41,884 nt of DNA from Bdellovibrionaceae bacterium UBA2351 (GCA_002344565.1 DDTZ01000182.1:1-41884), one strand, 5' to 3'; positions 7,938 through 16,149 are shown, counted from the first letter of the stretch. The notes: a model not told the origin generated them from the letters alone. A program made the numbers and translations.

Positions 7938-8393
7938 TTAGAAAAAGACTTCGACTCCACTATTGCATTTATAATAAGGCTGATTATCTAAACTATAATA
8001 ACAGCTAATTTTCTTGGCTTCATAGTAGGTCGCTCCAATCATTATCTCTTTTACCGAAATCGCCTTATACGTATCCATAAATTTAAAAAACTCATTTGAG
8101 TTCGGGATTTTCTTAGTTACCGTTTTTCCATTAATTTCAAATTCAGCCGAACACTTAAAGTTTTTAATATCACCGCTGCCATGCACGCACTCGATGTTTT
8201 TGGCTTCGATCGACATGGGGGCCTTAAACTTCACGGACGAGTCTTTGGCTAACATTAGATTTTCAAAAATTTTCTGAGTGGCAACGATGGAAATATTTGG
8301 TCGTTCGTAGCCGTGTTCAGACTCAACAATCACTTTTCTAGCCAATGATAGCGACGCCGATACGGTGATGAGAATTAAAAAGAAATAGTTCAT
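7938..8393 (-). CDS. Small secreted protein of unknown function
   Basis: I do not recognise this family. The 151-residue product starts with a clear signal peptide (MNYFFLILITVSASLSLA), predicting a periplasmic protein of about 133 residues. It has four cysteines that fall in two pairs (IECVHGSGDIKNFKC and ISCYYSLDNQPYYKC), each spaced about 12 residues apart, suggesting two repeated disulfide-bonded hairpins. TAGGAG lies 7 bases before the ATG, which supports the start. It converges on rplI, separated by the terminator. Confidence 0.75.
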   Translation of the reverse strand: MNYFFLILITVSASLSLARKVIVESEHGYERPNISIVATQKIFENLMLAKDSSVKFKAPMSIEAKNIECVHGSGDIKNFKCSAEFEINGKTVTKKIPNSNEFFKFMDTYKAISVKEIMIGATYYEAKKISCYYSLDNQPYYKCNSGVEVFF

Positions 8394-8496
8394 ATGTAAT
8401 CTCCTAGGTGGGTTACCTCAGTAACGAACGAACCTGGAAGATCTTAGTCTAGAATTTTTAAAGCTATTTAAATTACGAACGAGTGTATCAAAAAGA

Positions 8497-8521
8497 AAAA
8501 GGACCGATCGACGGCCCTTTT
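8497..8521 (-). terminator. Rho-independent terminator of the 70-residue gene
   Basis: Read on the minus strand, AAAAGG-G-CCG and CGG-T-CCTTTT pair around TCGAT, with one internal mismatched position (wobble G-U on this strand), followed by a CTTTTT run. It lies 26 bases after the stop of the gene ending at 8547. Confidence 0.8.
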
Positions 8522-8546
8522 CTAACAACGTTTTAGGGAGATTTAA

Positions 8547-8759
8547 TTAAGCGTATTTAGCTTCGGCTTGCGCTTCTTCTTCAAGAATCAAAGCTTGCAG
8601 ATAATCCGCCAGTACTTCGCGAAGTTGATCAAGTTCTAAAGTTTCTGGATTCAAAGAATAGTTCTGAATCAGGGTACCCATTTGGCTATCAAAAAAACCT
8701 TCATCTAATCCCGCTGTTTCTCTTAGTTCTGCAATAAGCGTTGTCCCTTTTAGACTCAT
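8547..8759 (-). CDS. Small acidic cytoplasmic protein of unknown function
   Basis: A 70-residue protein without signal peptide or membrane segment, predicted mostly helical and acidic at the C-terminus (ALILEEEAQAEAKYA). GGAGGC lies 6 bases before the ATG and a terminator follows, so a real expressed gene is likely despite the size. I do not recognise a family. The upstream intergenic region carries two strong inverted repeats (8875-8897, 8916-8949), hinting at regulated expression. Confidence 0.7.
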   Translation of the reverse strand: MSLKGTTLIAELRETAGLDEGFFDSQMGTLIQNYSLNPETLELDQLREVLADYLQALILEEEAQAEAKYA

Positions 8760-8874
8760 CGAAAAGCCTCCGTGCCTTCGTCTTAGTGAGCGTGTTTACC
8801 GCTCATCTGTAGGACACCATCAGATTTTGTTCGGGTTAAGAATTTTTTATTGAGTGATAAAACAAATAACCTTT

Positions 8875-8897
8875 GGTCTAGTTATAGGTCCTAGACC
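8875..8897. repeat. Inverted repeat GGTCTAG / CTAGACC
   Basis: Perfect 7-bp arms at 8875-8881 and 8891-8897 with a 9-base spacer, upstream of the 70-residue gene. Could be a regulator site or the weak end of the dnaB transcript. Confidence 0.4.
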
Positions 8898-8915
8898 CAT
8901 AAGGATTTGCGATAT

Positions 8916-8949
8916 TTGCATCAAAAAAATTCATGAATTCTTGATGCAA
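8916..8949. repeat. Nested palindrome between dnaB and the 70-residue gene
   Basis: Outer arms TTGCATCAA (8916-8924) and TTGATGCAA (8941-8949) are perfectly complementary over 9 bp. Between them lies AATTCATGAATT, itself a perfect 12-bp palindrome. There is no T tract, so termination is unlikely; symmetry on two levels suits a protein-binding site for the gene at 8547-8759. Confidence 0.55.
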
Positions 8950-8992
8950 CTTTAGACAATCTTAAGAGATCTTTAGAAAGCTTAACAAAGGA

Positions 8993-10399
8993 TTATGGGT
9001 TCTGTCCGGGAGCGTGGTTCTTTGGACGATTTCCATATTGCTGTTGTGGTGGTACTTGTGGCGGCGGCAATGGATTCATTGATTCAACATCAGCATCGCG
9101 GAATCTATTGAACTTAGAATCAAAGCGCAGCTTTACAGTTCCCGTCGGACCGTTACGTTGTTTACCGATAATAACTTCGGCGTGACCGGCTTTTTCTGGA
9201 TCATCTTTATCGTAGTAGTCATCACGATATAACATCATGATAACGTCGGCATCTTGTTCGATCGATCCCGACTCACGTAGATCGGATAACATAGGACGAC
9301 GATCTGCGCGACCCTCAACCCCACGATTAAGCTGTGCAAGTGCGATCACTGGAATACTTAATTCCTTGGCGATTACTTTTAGCATTTTTGAAATTTCAGA
9401 TACAGCGCGCTCGCGGCTTTCCACTTTTAATTTCAAATCCATCAACTGCAAGTAGTCGATCATAATACAATCGATACCATATTGAGCTTTCAATCGGCGA
9501 CAACGCGCGCGAATCTCAAACGGTGAAACACCAGAAGTATCATCGATGAAAAGTTTTGATTCACTTAATTGCGAAGCGGCTGAGATTAATTTCGGCCAGC
9601 TCGAGTCAGCCACGCGACCTGTTCTAATTTCAGACATAGAAACACGTGATTCCGCAGAGAGAACACGCATCATGACCGCTTCTTTGCCCATCTCTAATGA
9701 GAAGTAAGCGCATGTCTTTTTTTGACGAAGTACGATATGAGAAGCAATATTCAAACTGAATGCAGTTTTACCCATCGACGGACGGGCTGCGATAATCGTT
9801 AGTTCACCTGCGTGCATACCGGCTGTCATTTTATCGAGCTCTGTAAAGCCAGTCGCTATACCCGTGATGTCGGCCTGTTGCTGATAAAGAGCTTCAATTT
9901 TTTTAATGCTCTCTTTAACGATATCCATCGAGCCCACGAGACCAGATGCCGCCTTCTTTTCCCCGATTTTGAAAATATCCTGTTCGGCTTTATCTAATAT
10001 AGTATCGACTTCCATTTTTTCACTATTATAAGCCGATTCAATAATTTCAGTGCTTGTATGGATCAATTTTCTAAGAAGAGATTTCTCTTTAACGATTTGG
10101 GCGTAGGTTGCAATATGCGCCGATGAAATTGTTTTTTCTAAAAGACTCGCCAAATAAACGTAACCACCGACGGCGTCGAATTCGTTACGTGAACGAAGAG
10201 CATCCGTTACCGTCACTAGATCGATAGGACGAGATTTCGAATTTAAATCTAAAATGGCTTGGTATATTTTCTGATTGGCCGGAGAGTAAAAGTCTTCAAC
10301 AGAAATAAGATCTCCGACCTGGTCGAATGATTCTCTTTCGAGCATCAAACCGCCAAGAATAGACTGTTCAGCTTCCAAATTTTGTGGTGGTAGACGCAA
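8993..10399 (-). CDS. dnaB: Replicative DNA helicase DnaB
   Basis: A 468-residue hexameric 5'-3' helicase that unwinds DNA at the replication fork. The N-terminal primase-interacting domain (PPQNLEAEQSILGGLM) is followed by a linker helix region and a RecA-like C-terminal domain with Walker A ARPSMGKTAFSLNIA (Lys211), Walker B IDCIMIDYLQLM and the LRESGSIEQDADVIMMLYRD segment. The C-terminal tail is rich in Pro and Gln. The start is TTG at 10399, chosen because GGAGGGG lies 4 bases upstream and the family starts there. A 123-base structured leader ends 8 bases before this ribosome site. Confidence 0.97.
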   Translation of the reverse strand: MRLPPQNLEAEQSILGGLMLERESFDQVGDLISVEDFYSPANQKIYQAILDLNSKSRPIDLVTVTDALRSRNEFDAVGGYVYLASLLEKTISSAHIATYAQIVKEKSLLRKLIHTSTEIIESAYNSEKMEVDTILDKAEQDIFKIGEKKAASGLVGSMDIVKESIKKIEALYQQQADITGIATGFTELDKMTAGMHAGELTIIAARPSMGKTAFSLNIASHIVLRQKKTCAYFSLEMGKEAVMMRVLSAESRVSMSEIRTGRVADSSWPKLISAASQLSESKLFIDDTSGVSPFEIRARCRRLKAQYGIDCIMIDYLQLMDLKLKVESRERAVSEISKMLKVIAKELSIPVIALAQLNRGVEGRADRRPMLSDLRESGSIEQDADVIMMLYRDDYYDKDDPEKAGHAEVIIGKQRNGPTGTVKLRFDSKFNRFRDADVESMNPLPPPQVPPQQQYGNRPKNHAPGQNP

Positions 10400-10418
10400 G
10401 ATTCCCCTCCGTGCGCGG

Positions 10419-10541
10419 GCGACTTCTTAAAAAGACCAAACTCTTCGTTCTCCGCGGGCGCCGCTCCCTGCGACGTGGCTGTGCCACGCCTCAGTCGGGC
10501 TTTCTTGTGCGGCCTCGATTTTGGCCTTTTTAAGAAGTCGC
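10419..10541 (-). ncRNA. Large structured element upstream of dnaB (leader RNA or ncRNA)
   Basis: Positions 10419-10440 and 10520-10541 are 22-base arms that pair completely when read as minus-strand RNA (21 Watson-Crick pairs and one G-U); the plus strand would have an A-C mismatch there. Inside, a GC-rich section carries an 8-bp hairpin (10472-10479 with 10483-10490, also with one G-U only on the minus strand) and a helix 10460-10464 with 10509-10513. Both wobble positions favour a minus-strand RNA. It lies in the dnaB 5' region, just before the ribosome site. It could be a cis-regulator, a separate small RNA, or a dispersed palindromic repeat. Confidence 0.6.
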
Positions 10542-10653
10542 TACTGTAATTGATAGTGCCATTTTTAAAGGCATTCGTCATCCGGATTGTTTCGATTTCT
10601 TTTTTTTGAAAAAGATTTTTTTTGGGTGACGGAAAGTGGTGTTTTACAAATAA

Positions 10654-10698
10654 AAAAACGATGCCTGCTTTTACTCGTGATTGCGGGGCATCGTTTTT
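10654..10698 (-). terminator. Terminator of the Fis-family gene
   Basis: On the minus strand AAAAACGATGCC (10698-10687) pairs over 12 bp with GGCATCGTTTTT (10665-10654), with a 21-base loop, then a further T run. It lies about 30 bases after the Fis stop. The remaining stretch 10542-10653 holds A/T tracts and no gene that I can support. Confidence 0.85.
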
Positions 10699-10727
10699 AT
10701 TATTTAATTAAATGTAATTAATTTTAA

Positions 10728-11045
10728 TTACTGTGGAGTTAAAAGAAGACCAGCTTTTTTAACTTTGATTTTGTAGTTGTCGATTTTTTTCTTAAGAGTG
10801 TTACGGTTGATACCTAACATCTGAGCGGTTTTAACTTGGTTACCATTGTAAGCGCGTAATGCAAGCTCAAGAAGAGGTTTTTCTACTTGTTCAATGATCA
10901 CATTATATAGACCATTAAGTTCTACTTGCGCTTCTTTCTGTTGCTGGAACAAAACTTCTAGTTTGCTCTTTACTAATTTTTCTAAACTTACTTGTTGAAG
11001 GTTTGCAACGAAAAGATTGTCTGAACTGTTCAAATTGGGCGTCAT
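10728..11045 (-). CDS. Fis-family DNA-binding protein
   Basis: A 105-residue protein ending in a Fis-type helix-turn-helix (HTH_8): ALRAYNGNQVKTAQMLGINRNTLKKKI, about residues 62-90. The family otherwise occurs at the C-terminus of NtrC activators or as stand-alone Fis, a nucleoid protein that bends DNA and activates growth genes. The length is close to gamma-proteobacterial Fis (98). The N-terminal half has a helical, Gln-rich dimerisation-like segment. AGGAG lies 5 bases before the ATG. It has its own promoter (11100-11128) and terminator. Called Fis-like rather than orthologous fis. Confidence 0.87.
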   Translation of the reverse strand: MTPNLNSSDNLFVANLQQVSLEKLVKSKLEVLFQQQKEAQVELNGLYNVIIEQVEKPLLELALRAYNGNQVKTAQMLGINRNTLKKKIDNYKIKVKKAGLLLTPQ

Positions 11046-11099
11046 GGAGCTCCTACGATTTTCAATATATTAAGATTAAGTGTTAACGAGTGTTGTAGG

Positions 11100-11128
11100 T
11101 ATATATAGAAAAAATTTTTTAAGGTCAA
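11100..11128 (-). promoter_or_regulatory. Predicted housekeeping promoter of the Fis-family gene
   Basis: Minus-strand -35 TTGACC (11128-11123), a 17-base A/T-rich spacer and -10 TATATA (11105-11100). The -35 overlaps the queE stop codon. Transcription would start about 45-50 bases before the ATG. Confidence 0.6.
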
Positions 11129-11763
11129 ACCCCTCTTGCATCTGGAGACCAAATTTTTTTGTGTAACTGAATTTGTAATCTAGCTATCGAATTTTTCGCC
11201 AGAATTTGCTCTGCAAGCCAACGTTCAGAGACTGCGCCGTATGATGGGCTGTATAAAACTGCAAATTTTCCAAATAAATCATGTTGACGACAAAATTCTT
11301 CTGACCATTTGAAGTCGTTTTCACTGCAAATGACAAATTTAAACTCAGTCAATGAATTACTAAACGCCAAATTGGAAATAAGAAAGCTATCTGCGGCACC
11401 ACTGTCGGGAGTTTTTACATCAAGTATTGTTTTTACTTTCGGATTTACATTTTCAATTGACTTTGAACCACTGGTTTCAAGAGACACCTGATAGCCTTGG
11501 CTTACAAGGGTGTCCATTAAGGGAAAAATTTCCTTTTGTAATAGCGGCTCGCCACCCGTAATACACACGAACTTTGTTTTATGTTTAGCGATCTCATTTA
11601 AAACCGTAGAGGTTTCTTGGAAGTTTCCCTCGTAGTATGAGTATTTTGTGTCACAGTAGGTACAGCGAAGATTGCATCCGGTTGTACGCACGAAAACCGT
11701 GGGATGTCCAACCCAGCTCGACTCCCCCTGGATGCTGTAAAACACTTCGTTTATCTTTAACAT
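11125..11763 (-). CDS. queE: 7-carboxy-7-deazaguanine synthase (radical SAM)
   Basis: A 212-residue radical SAM enzyme that converts 6-carboxytetrahydropterin to 7-carboxy-7-deazaguanine on the way to queuosine. It shows CNLRCTYCDTKYSY (the CxxxCxxC that binds the [4Fe-4S] cluster), the leading INEVFYSIQGESSWVGHPTVFVR typical of QueE, and CITGGEPLLQ. I start it at the ATG at 11763 (MLKINEVF), because the upstream alternative at 11799 is a TTG that adds residues the family lacks. Divergent from ftsK. No other queuosine gene is in the window. Confidence 0.93.
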   Translation of the reverse strand: MLKINEVFYSIQGESSWVGHPTVFVRTTGCNLRCTYCDTKYSYYEGNFQETSTVLNEIAKHKTKFVCITGGEPLLQKEIFPLMDTLVSQGYQVSLETSGSKSIENVNPKVKTILDVKTPDSGAADSFLISNLAFSNSLTEFKFVICSENDFKWSEEFCRQHDLFGKFAVLYSPSYGAVSERWLAEQILAKNSIARLQIQLHKKIWSPDARGV

Positions 11764-11852
11764 ATAGAATTCTCTGGACTTTATTAGTGCTAAAGTCAAG
11801 GTGGTGGATTTTGAAGCTACCGAAGCCGTTTAAAAAAAAGTAAAATTTATAA

Positions 11853-14228
11853 ATGCAGGCCTTATTCAAGAAATTTCAAAAAGACATCAAAGCGGTTCTC
11901 TTTATCGGTATAGCTGTGTTTATCGCTATGGCGTTATATAGCTACTCTCCTAAAGACCCATCATTTAACTCTATGGGTAGTAAGCTGAGTCCGACTAATT
12001 ACTGTGGCTGGTTAGGTTCATTTTTAAGTGATTTATTTTACCAAGGTTTAGGGATTAGTTCATGGTTAGTCGCCTTTGCGTTCCTAAAGCTGGGAATCAG
12101 CACTTTGCGGGGCGAGGATGTTAGATTACGTAGCTTAAGTATCGTTTGGTTAACGCTTTTAATAGTGAACGTATCCGCACTCACGGCGTTCTATTTTCCC
12201 GAGGCGAAGCTGTTTAATCACGAGATATTTCTATCGGGTATTATCGGTCTTTCCGTATCGAATGTGTTGTATAAACTACTTAATTTTGCTGGTCTTCAGA
12301 TTTTTCTGTGGAGTAATCTGATTATTCTGGTCCTTTTCTACACGGAAAAAAGCCTCCAGCAATGGGGCACGGTCGCTAAAAGCCACTCGACCGGTCTTAT
12401 GGGGGCATTCTTGGCGGTAAAAAAGTGGTTTGCGTCCATGCAGGCAACCGCTACGCCCAAAACAAAAGAAAAGAAAGCTAAATTGGAAAAGGAAGTTAAA
12501 GCTAAGGATTCTGGTAAAGAGGAAACGGAGTCAGATAACTTAAGAGATTGGAACAATAAAGCTGAAGAAATTTCTAAATTAACCCAACTGAACTTTTTTG
12601 ACGAGGAACCGGACGAGGACGAAGCGCCAGCCGCTGCGACCCCTAAGGACGATTTCGATAAGGTTCCAAAACGTAAGGTCATTCTAAAAGCGAAGCCACC
12701 AAAACGAATTGAAAATTGGGATATGCCTAAGTTGAGTCTTTTAGAGGACCCGCCATTGACGCGCGTTAAGCTGGACGAAAAAGAGATTCGCAAGAAAGCC
12801 GAAATCCTAACCGATAAACTTAAGAATTTCTCTGTCGAGGGCGTAATAACAGACGCGAAACCGGGGCCCTTGGTGACAATGTTTGAATTTAAACCAAATG
12901 CGGACGTAAAATTAAGTAAAATTACGGAGCTTCAGGATGACTTGGCGCTGGCGCTTTCGAGCGAGTCTTTGCGTGTGATCGCGCCAATTCCGGGTCGCGA
13001 CGTTGTGGGTATTGAAACTTCAAACTCACGCCGCGAAACGGTGTATTACAAAGACCTGTTAGCAGAAGACATGTTCTGGAGTGACGACTTAAAACTTCCG
13101 ATCGCCCTGGGCCGACAAGTAAATGGTGATGCCAAGATCGTGGATTTGCGGAAAATGCCTCACTTAATGGTCGCGGGAACGACAGGTTCAGGTAAATCGG
13201 TATTAATCACTTCAATCATCAGTGGTCTGCTGTTCCGCCACTCGCCAAAAACGTTGCGCTTGATTTTGGTAGATCCAAAACAGGTGGATTTGGCCGCATT
13301 CTCACAAGTGCCTCATTTAATTATGCCGCCAGTAACGGATCCCAAGAAGGCCGTTTCTGCATTGAAATGGGCTATTCGTGAAATGGAAAAGCGCTATAAA
13401 TCTATGAGTAAATTCGGTGCGCGGGGGCTTGAGAGCTACAACGAAACGGTCTCAAATTTACCGGCAGAAAAAATTGCTGAGCATGAAAAAATAAATCAAG
13501 AGTATGAATCTCAGGGTGTAATGAAGCTTGAGCAATACTACTACCAGCCACTACCCTATATCGTTATTGTTGTTGAAGAGTTTGGGGATTTAATGGCCGT
13601 GGATAAACAAAATGTTGAACACGGCGTAGTTCGTTTGGCGCAAATGGCGCGTGCGTGCGGTATTCATTTAATTTTAGCGATGCAGTCACCTCGTAAGGAA
13701 GTTGTAACGGGATTAATTAAAACCAATATTCCTGGCCGTGTGGGCTTGAAAGTCGCATCTAAGATGGATTCTAGAATTATTTTGGATGAAGGCGGCGCCG
13801 AACGTCTTCTGCCGAATGGCGATATGTTATTCCTTGCGCCGGGTGTTTCAAAACCGATGCGCCATCACGGCCCGTATTTAAGTGAAAAGGAAATCAATGG
13901 ACTAGCGTCTCATTGGTCAAGCCAAGCGGAGCCCGAGTTTGATCCAATTGCTGTTAAAGCTCTTGAAGGTGGTTTCTCTGAAGGCGGCACTGGCGGCAGC
14001 GGTGATGAGTACGGCGGCGGCGATGAAGATTACGATGAAATGTATGATCAAATTTTAGCGTGGGCTGCGGAACAAAAAGAAGTCAGCGCGTCGCTCATTC
14101 AGCGTCGTTTTAGATTAGGTTATCCACGGGCGGCTCGAATTATTGAAACATTTGAACGCGAAGGCGTTGTGGGACCCGCGAACGGAAGTAAGCCTCGCTC
14201 GGTATTAATCCACGCGATGCCTGAATGA
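11853..14228 (+). CDS. ftsK: DNA translocase FtsK/SpoIIIE family
   Basis: A 791-residue septal DNA pump that clears chromosomes at division and helps XerCD resolve dimers. The N-terminus has about four membrane helices (14-30, 55-80, 93-117, 125-165). A charged linker (190-300) leads to the motor: alpha/beta region PGPLVTMFEFKP, Walker A VAGTTGSGKSVLI (Lys448) and Walker B region YIVIVVEEFGDLMAV. A Gly/Glu-rich joint precedes the gamma winged helix at about 725-791 (SASLIQRRFRLGYPRAARI), which reads polar KOPS-like sites. No clear Shine-Dalgarno precedes the ATG. The linker is short compared with E. coli FtsK. Overlaps the next gene by 4 bases. Confidence 0.96.
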   Translation: MQALFKKFQKDIKAVLFIGIAVFIAMALYSYSPKDPSFNSMGSKLSPTNYCGWLGSFLSDLFYQGLGISSWLVAFAFLKLGISTLRGEDVRLRSLSIVWLTLLIVNVSALTAFYFPEAKLFNHEIFLSGIIGLSVSNVLYKLLNFAGLQIFLWSNLIILVLFYTEKSLQQWGTVAKSHSTGLMGAFLAVKKWFASMQATATPKTKEKKAKLEKEVKAKDSGKEETESDNLRDWNNKAEEISKLTQLNFFDEEPDEDEAPAAATPKDDFDKVPKRKVILKAKPPKRIENWDMPKLSLLEDPPLTRVKLDEKEIRKKAEILTDKLKNFSVEGVITDAKPGPLVTMFEFKPNADVKLSKITELQDDLALALSSESLRVIAPIPGRDVVGIETSNSRRETVYYKDLLAEDMFWSDDLKLPIALGRQVNGDAKIVDLRKMPHLMVAGTTGSGKSVLITSIISGLLFRHSPKTLRLILVDPKQVDLAAFSQVPHLIMPPVTDPKKAVSALKWAIREMEKRYKSMSKFGARGLESYNETVSNLPAEKIAEHEKINQEYESQGVMKLEQYYYQPLPYIVIVVEEFGDLMAVDKQNVEHGVVRLAQMARACGIHLILAMQSPRKEVVTGLIKTNIPGRVGLKVASKMDSRIILDEGGAERLLPNGDMLFLAPGVSKPMRHHGPYLSEKEINGLASHWSSQAEPEFDPIAVKALEGGFSEGGTGGSGDEYGGGDEDYDEMYDQILAWAAEQKEVSASLIQRRFRLGYPRAARIIETFEREGVVGPANGSKPRSVLIHAMPE

Positions 14229-15076
14229 TAAAGATCATCGCGTTCGTTTTTGCACTGGCTATGGCGTTTACGTATTCCACGATAGCGGCGAACAAGCCAG
14301 TAGCAAAAAAAGACGACGTTTCTGCGCAGTCCCGAGAAATCATCGAAATTGCACAGAACCTATTGCTGCAGAAGGATCGTGACCAAGCGATTCGTCTATT
14401 GAGTAAAGCGCAGTTGACCGAAAAAAACAAAACAGTAGCGACTGAAATTCGAGCAATTTTGAAAGACATCGGTAGCTTGTTTTTATTCGACAAGTCCCAA
14501 CAAGAGTTTGAATCGAGCATTAGCTTTAAAAAAACTGACCCATCTAAGTGGCTGGCTGCCGTCGAACGCGCGCAAAAGATTGAACCGGATAACACCCTCA
14601 TTATGTATGAGCTCATTAGAAATCAAATCAGTAAAAAAAACTTAAACAAAGCTAAAGAAATTTTAGAAGAGTTCCGCCTAAAAAACCCTTTTGATAAAAA
14701 TGTCGTTTTAGGTACGGTTTTTCTTCAATTAGCAAGTAATGATGGAAAGGATCTAATGTCAGCAAAGGCTCGTTTAAAGGATCTGCAGTTACCTAATTAT
14801 ATTGCGATTGCCGCCTATGTAGAGCTTTTAGAGCGAGTGCTTGCCGGGAATAAGGAAAAAGCGCTGGCGGCAATTGCGGTTTTAAGGAAAGAAGACTCTT
14901 TAAACCCACAAATAACCTACTGGGAAAGGCATATTTCTGGAAAATCAAAATCAGATGAGGACTTAATCTGCGAGTCGTTTCCGGAACATTACTATAGACG
15001 ATACTACCATGACCTATTCTTTTGCTCTTCGGCATTAGAGAACTTTTTTAAGTTCAAAGATGTCAACCCCATCTAA
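14225..15076 (+). CDS. Secreted TPR-like helical repeat protein
   Basis: A 283-residue protein with signal peptide (MIKIIAFVFALAMAFTYSTIAA). The rest is helical with tetratricopeptide-like pairs, such as REIIEIAQNLLLQKDRDQAI, AAVERAQKIEPDNTLIMYEL and LNKAKEILEEFRLKNPFDKN. It ends with a small Cys-containing region (LICESF, LFFCSS). Probably a periplasmic scaffold; no enzyme motif seen. Its ATG overlaps the ftsK stop (ATGA), so it is co-translated with ftsK and may act at the division site, but that is inference. Confidence 0.8.
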   Translation: MIKIIAFVFALAMAFTYSTIAANKPVAKKDDVSAQSREIIEIAQNLLLQKDRDQAIRLLSKAQLTEKNKTVATEIRAILKDIGSLFLFDKSQQEFESSISFKKTDPSKWLAAVERAQKIEPDNTLIMYELIRNQISKKNLNKAKEILEEFRLKNPFDKNVVLGTVFLQLASNDGKDLMSAKARLKDLQLPNYIAIAAYVELLERVLAGNKEKALAAIAVLRKEDSLNPQITYWERHISGKSKSDEDLICESFPEHYYRRYYHDLFFCSSALENFFKFKDVNPI

Positions 15077-15095
15077 TTTATGTTAGACCAAGAGT

Positions 15096-15320
15096 ATGAA
15101 GTCGTTTTTAGCGTTATTTCTCCTAATAATCGTTCTATTTGAAATCGGCTGCGGTGTTAAAAGCAAACCGCTGGCGCCCTTAAAAGAGCCGTGGATTTCC
15201 ACCGGCGATATTGAAAAAGACAAAGAAAAAAGAGCTAAAACAAAACGCCCTGCTGCCCCTGCGGATAGTCGTGTAGAATTCTCGCCTCCGCCCACCATGG
15301 AAGAGAAAAAAGAGCGATAA
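15096..15320 (+). CDS. LptM/YifL-like small lipoprotein next to dapF
   Basis: A 74-residue lipoprotein: signal peptide with lipobox FEIGC (Cys19), then GVKSKPLAPLKEPW. Proteobacterial LptM (YifL) starts its mature part with a similar CGLKGPLYFP-type motif and lies directly upstream of dapF, as here (1 base apart). In E. coli LptM assists maturation of the LPS transporter LptD at the outer membrane. The rest is a low-complexity Lys/Arg/Pro-rich tail. The assignment rests on the short motif plus gene order. Confidence 0.72.
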   Translation: MKSFLALFLLIIVLFEIGCGVKSKPLAPLKEPWISTGDIEKDKEKRAKTKRPAAPADSRVEFSPPPTMEEKKER

Positions 15321-15321
15321 A

Positions 15322-16146
15322 ATGAAAGTTGAATTTGAAAAAATATCGGGCGCGAAAAATATTTTCTTATTCTCAAAAAAAACAGAAATGTCAGCTGCTG
15401 ATCAAATTGAATTGGTTAAAAAAATTTGCGACCCTTATGAAGGATTTTATGCAGATGGGGTCGTATTCATTGAACACCTGAGTGGATCAGATTATAAATG
15501 GTATTTTTATAATTCTGACGGCTCGAGTGCCGAGATGTGCGGAAATGCTGTGCGCTGCGCACATAGATTTATCCAATCAAAATTTTCTGGTGGTGAAATG
15601 GTTTCTATTCAAACCCTTTCCGGAAAAGTGACCTCTGTCTATAAAGATCAGAAATTTCATGTGCAAATGACAACCCCAAAAGAACAAAACGAGTTGAAAT
15701 TGAACTCTTCGTTCTTTAAATCGGAGTCTGATTTTGAAGTGTTCAAAACGGTGGCTTTGGTGGATTCTTATTTTGTAGATACCGGAGTTCCCCACCTAGT
15801 TATCCCCGTTACTGATTGGGCGGCGGCTCAGACATTGAAAACGGTTTGGCTTTATTTAAGGAATCATTCGCACTTTGCTAAAGGGACCAATGTCACTTTG
15901 GTGCAAAATCAAAATGATGGTGTTACAAAAGCAATTTCTTTTGAGCGTGGGGTTGATGATTTTACACAGGCGTGTGGAACCGGAGCCACGGCGGCAGCTA
16001 TGTACATAAAACACAGAGAAAATAAAAAAATGGTCACCGTCGCTATGCCAGGTGGATTATTAAAAGTCGATCTTACTCAGGATAATCCTATTTTAATTGG
16101 CGATGCTGTTGATATTGGACAAGTAATTATAAATTATAAGGAGTAA
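15322..16146 (+). CDS. dapF: Diaminopimelate epimerase
   Basis: A 274-residue PLP-independent epimerase that converts LL- to meso-diaminopimelate for peptidoglycan and lysine. The two catalytic cysteines are present: Cys73 in SSAEMCGNAVRC and Cys218 in DFTQACGTGATAAA, with the substrate-binding FERGVDD before the latter. The N-terminus differs from the usual GLGNDF-type loop (ISGAKNIFLF), keeping the Asn but not the following Asp. The length is normal. Placed between the LptM-like gene and dapA. Confidence 0.93.
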   Translation: MKVEFEKISGAKNIFLFSKKTEMSAADQIELVKKICDPYEGFYADGVVFIEHLSGSDYKWYFYNSDGSSAEMCGNAVRCAHRFIQSKFSGGEMVSIQTLSGKVTSVYKDQKFHVQMTTPKEQNELKLNSSFFKSESDFEVFKTVALVDSYFVDTGVPHLVIPVTDWAAAQTLKTVWLYLRNHSHFAKGTNVTLVQNQNDGVTKAISFERGVDDFTQACGTGATAAAMYIKHRENKKMVTVAMPGGLLKVDLTQDNPILIGDAVDIGQVIINYKE

Positions 16147-16149
16147 ACC

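Noticed and set aside
10419..10541. 6S, SRP, RNase P or tmRNA gene
   Set aside because: The hallmark sequences of these RNAs are missing and the length is too short for RNase P or tmRNA.
10345..10581. 78-residue minus-strand frame across the dnaB leader
   Set aside because: It overlaps the structured element and the dnaB start in another frame, has no ribosome site, and its composition reflects the GC-rich hairpin.
11763..11799. Longer queE start at a TTG
   Set aside because: Adds 12 residues absent from QueE proteins; TTGACT there looks more like promoter sequence.
14140..14616. 158-residue minus-strand frame across the ftsK end
   Set aside because: Antisense to two well-supported genes that overlap; no start signal.
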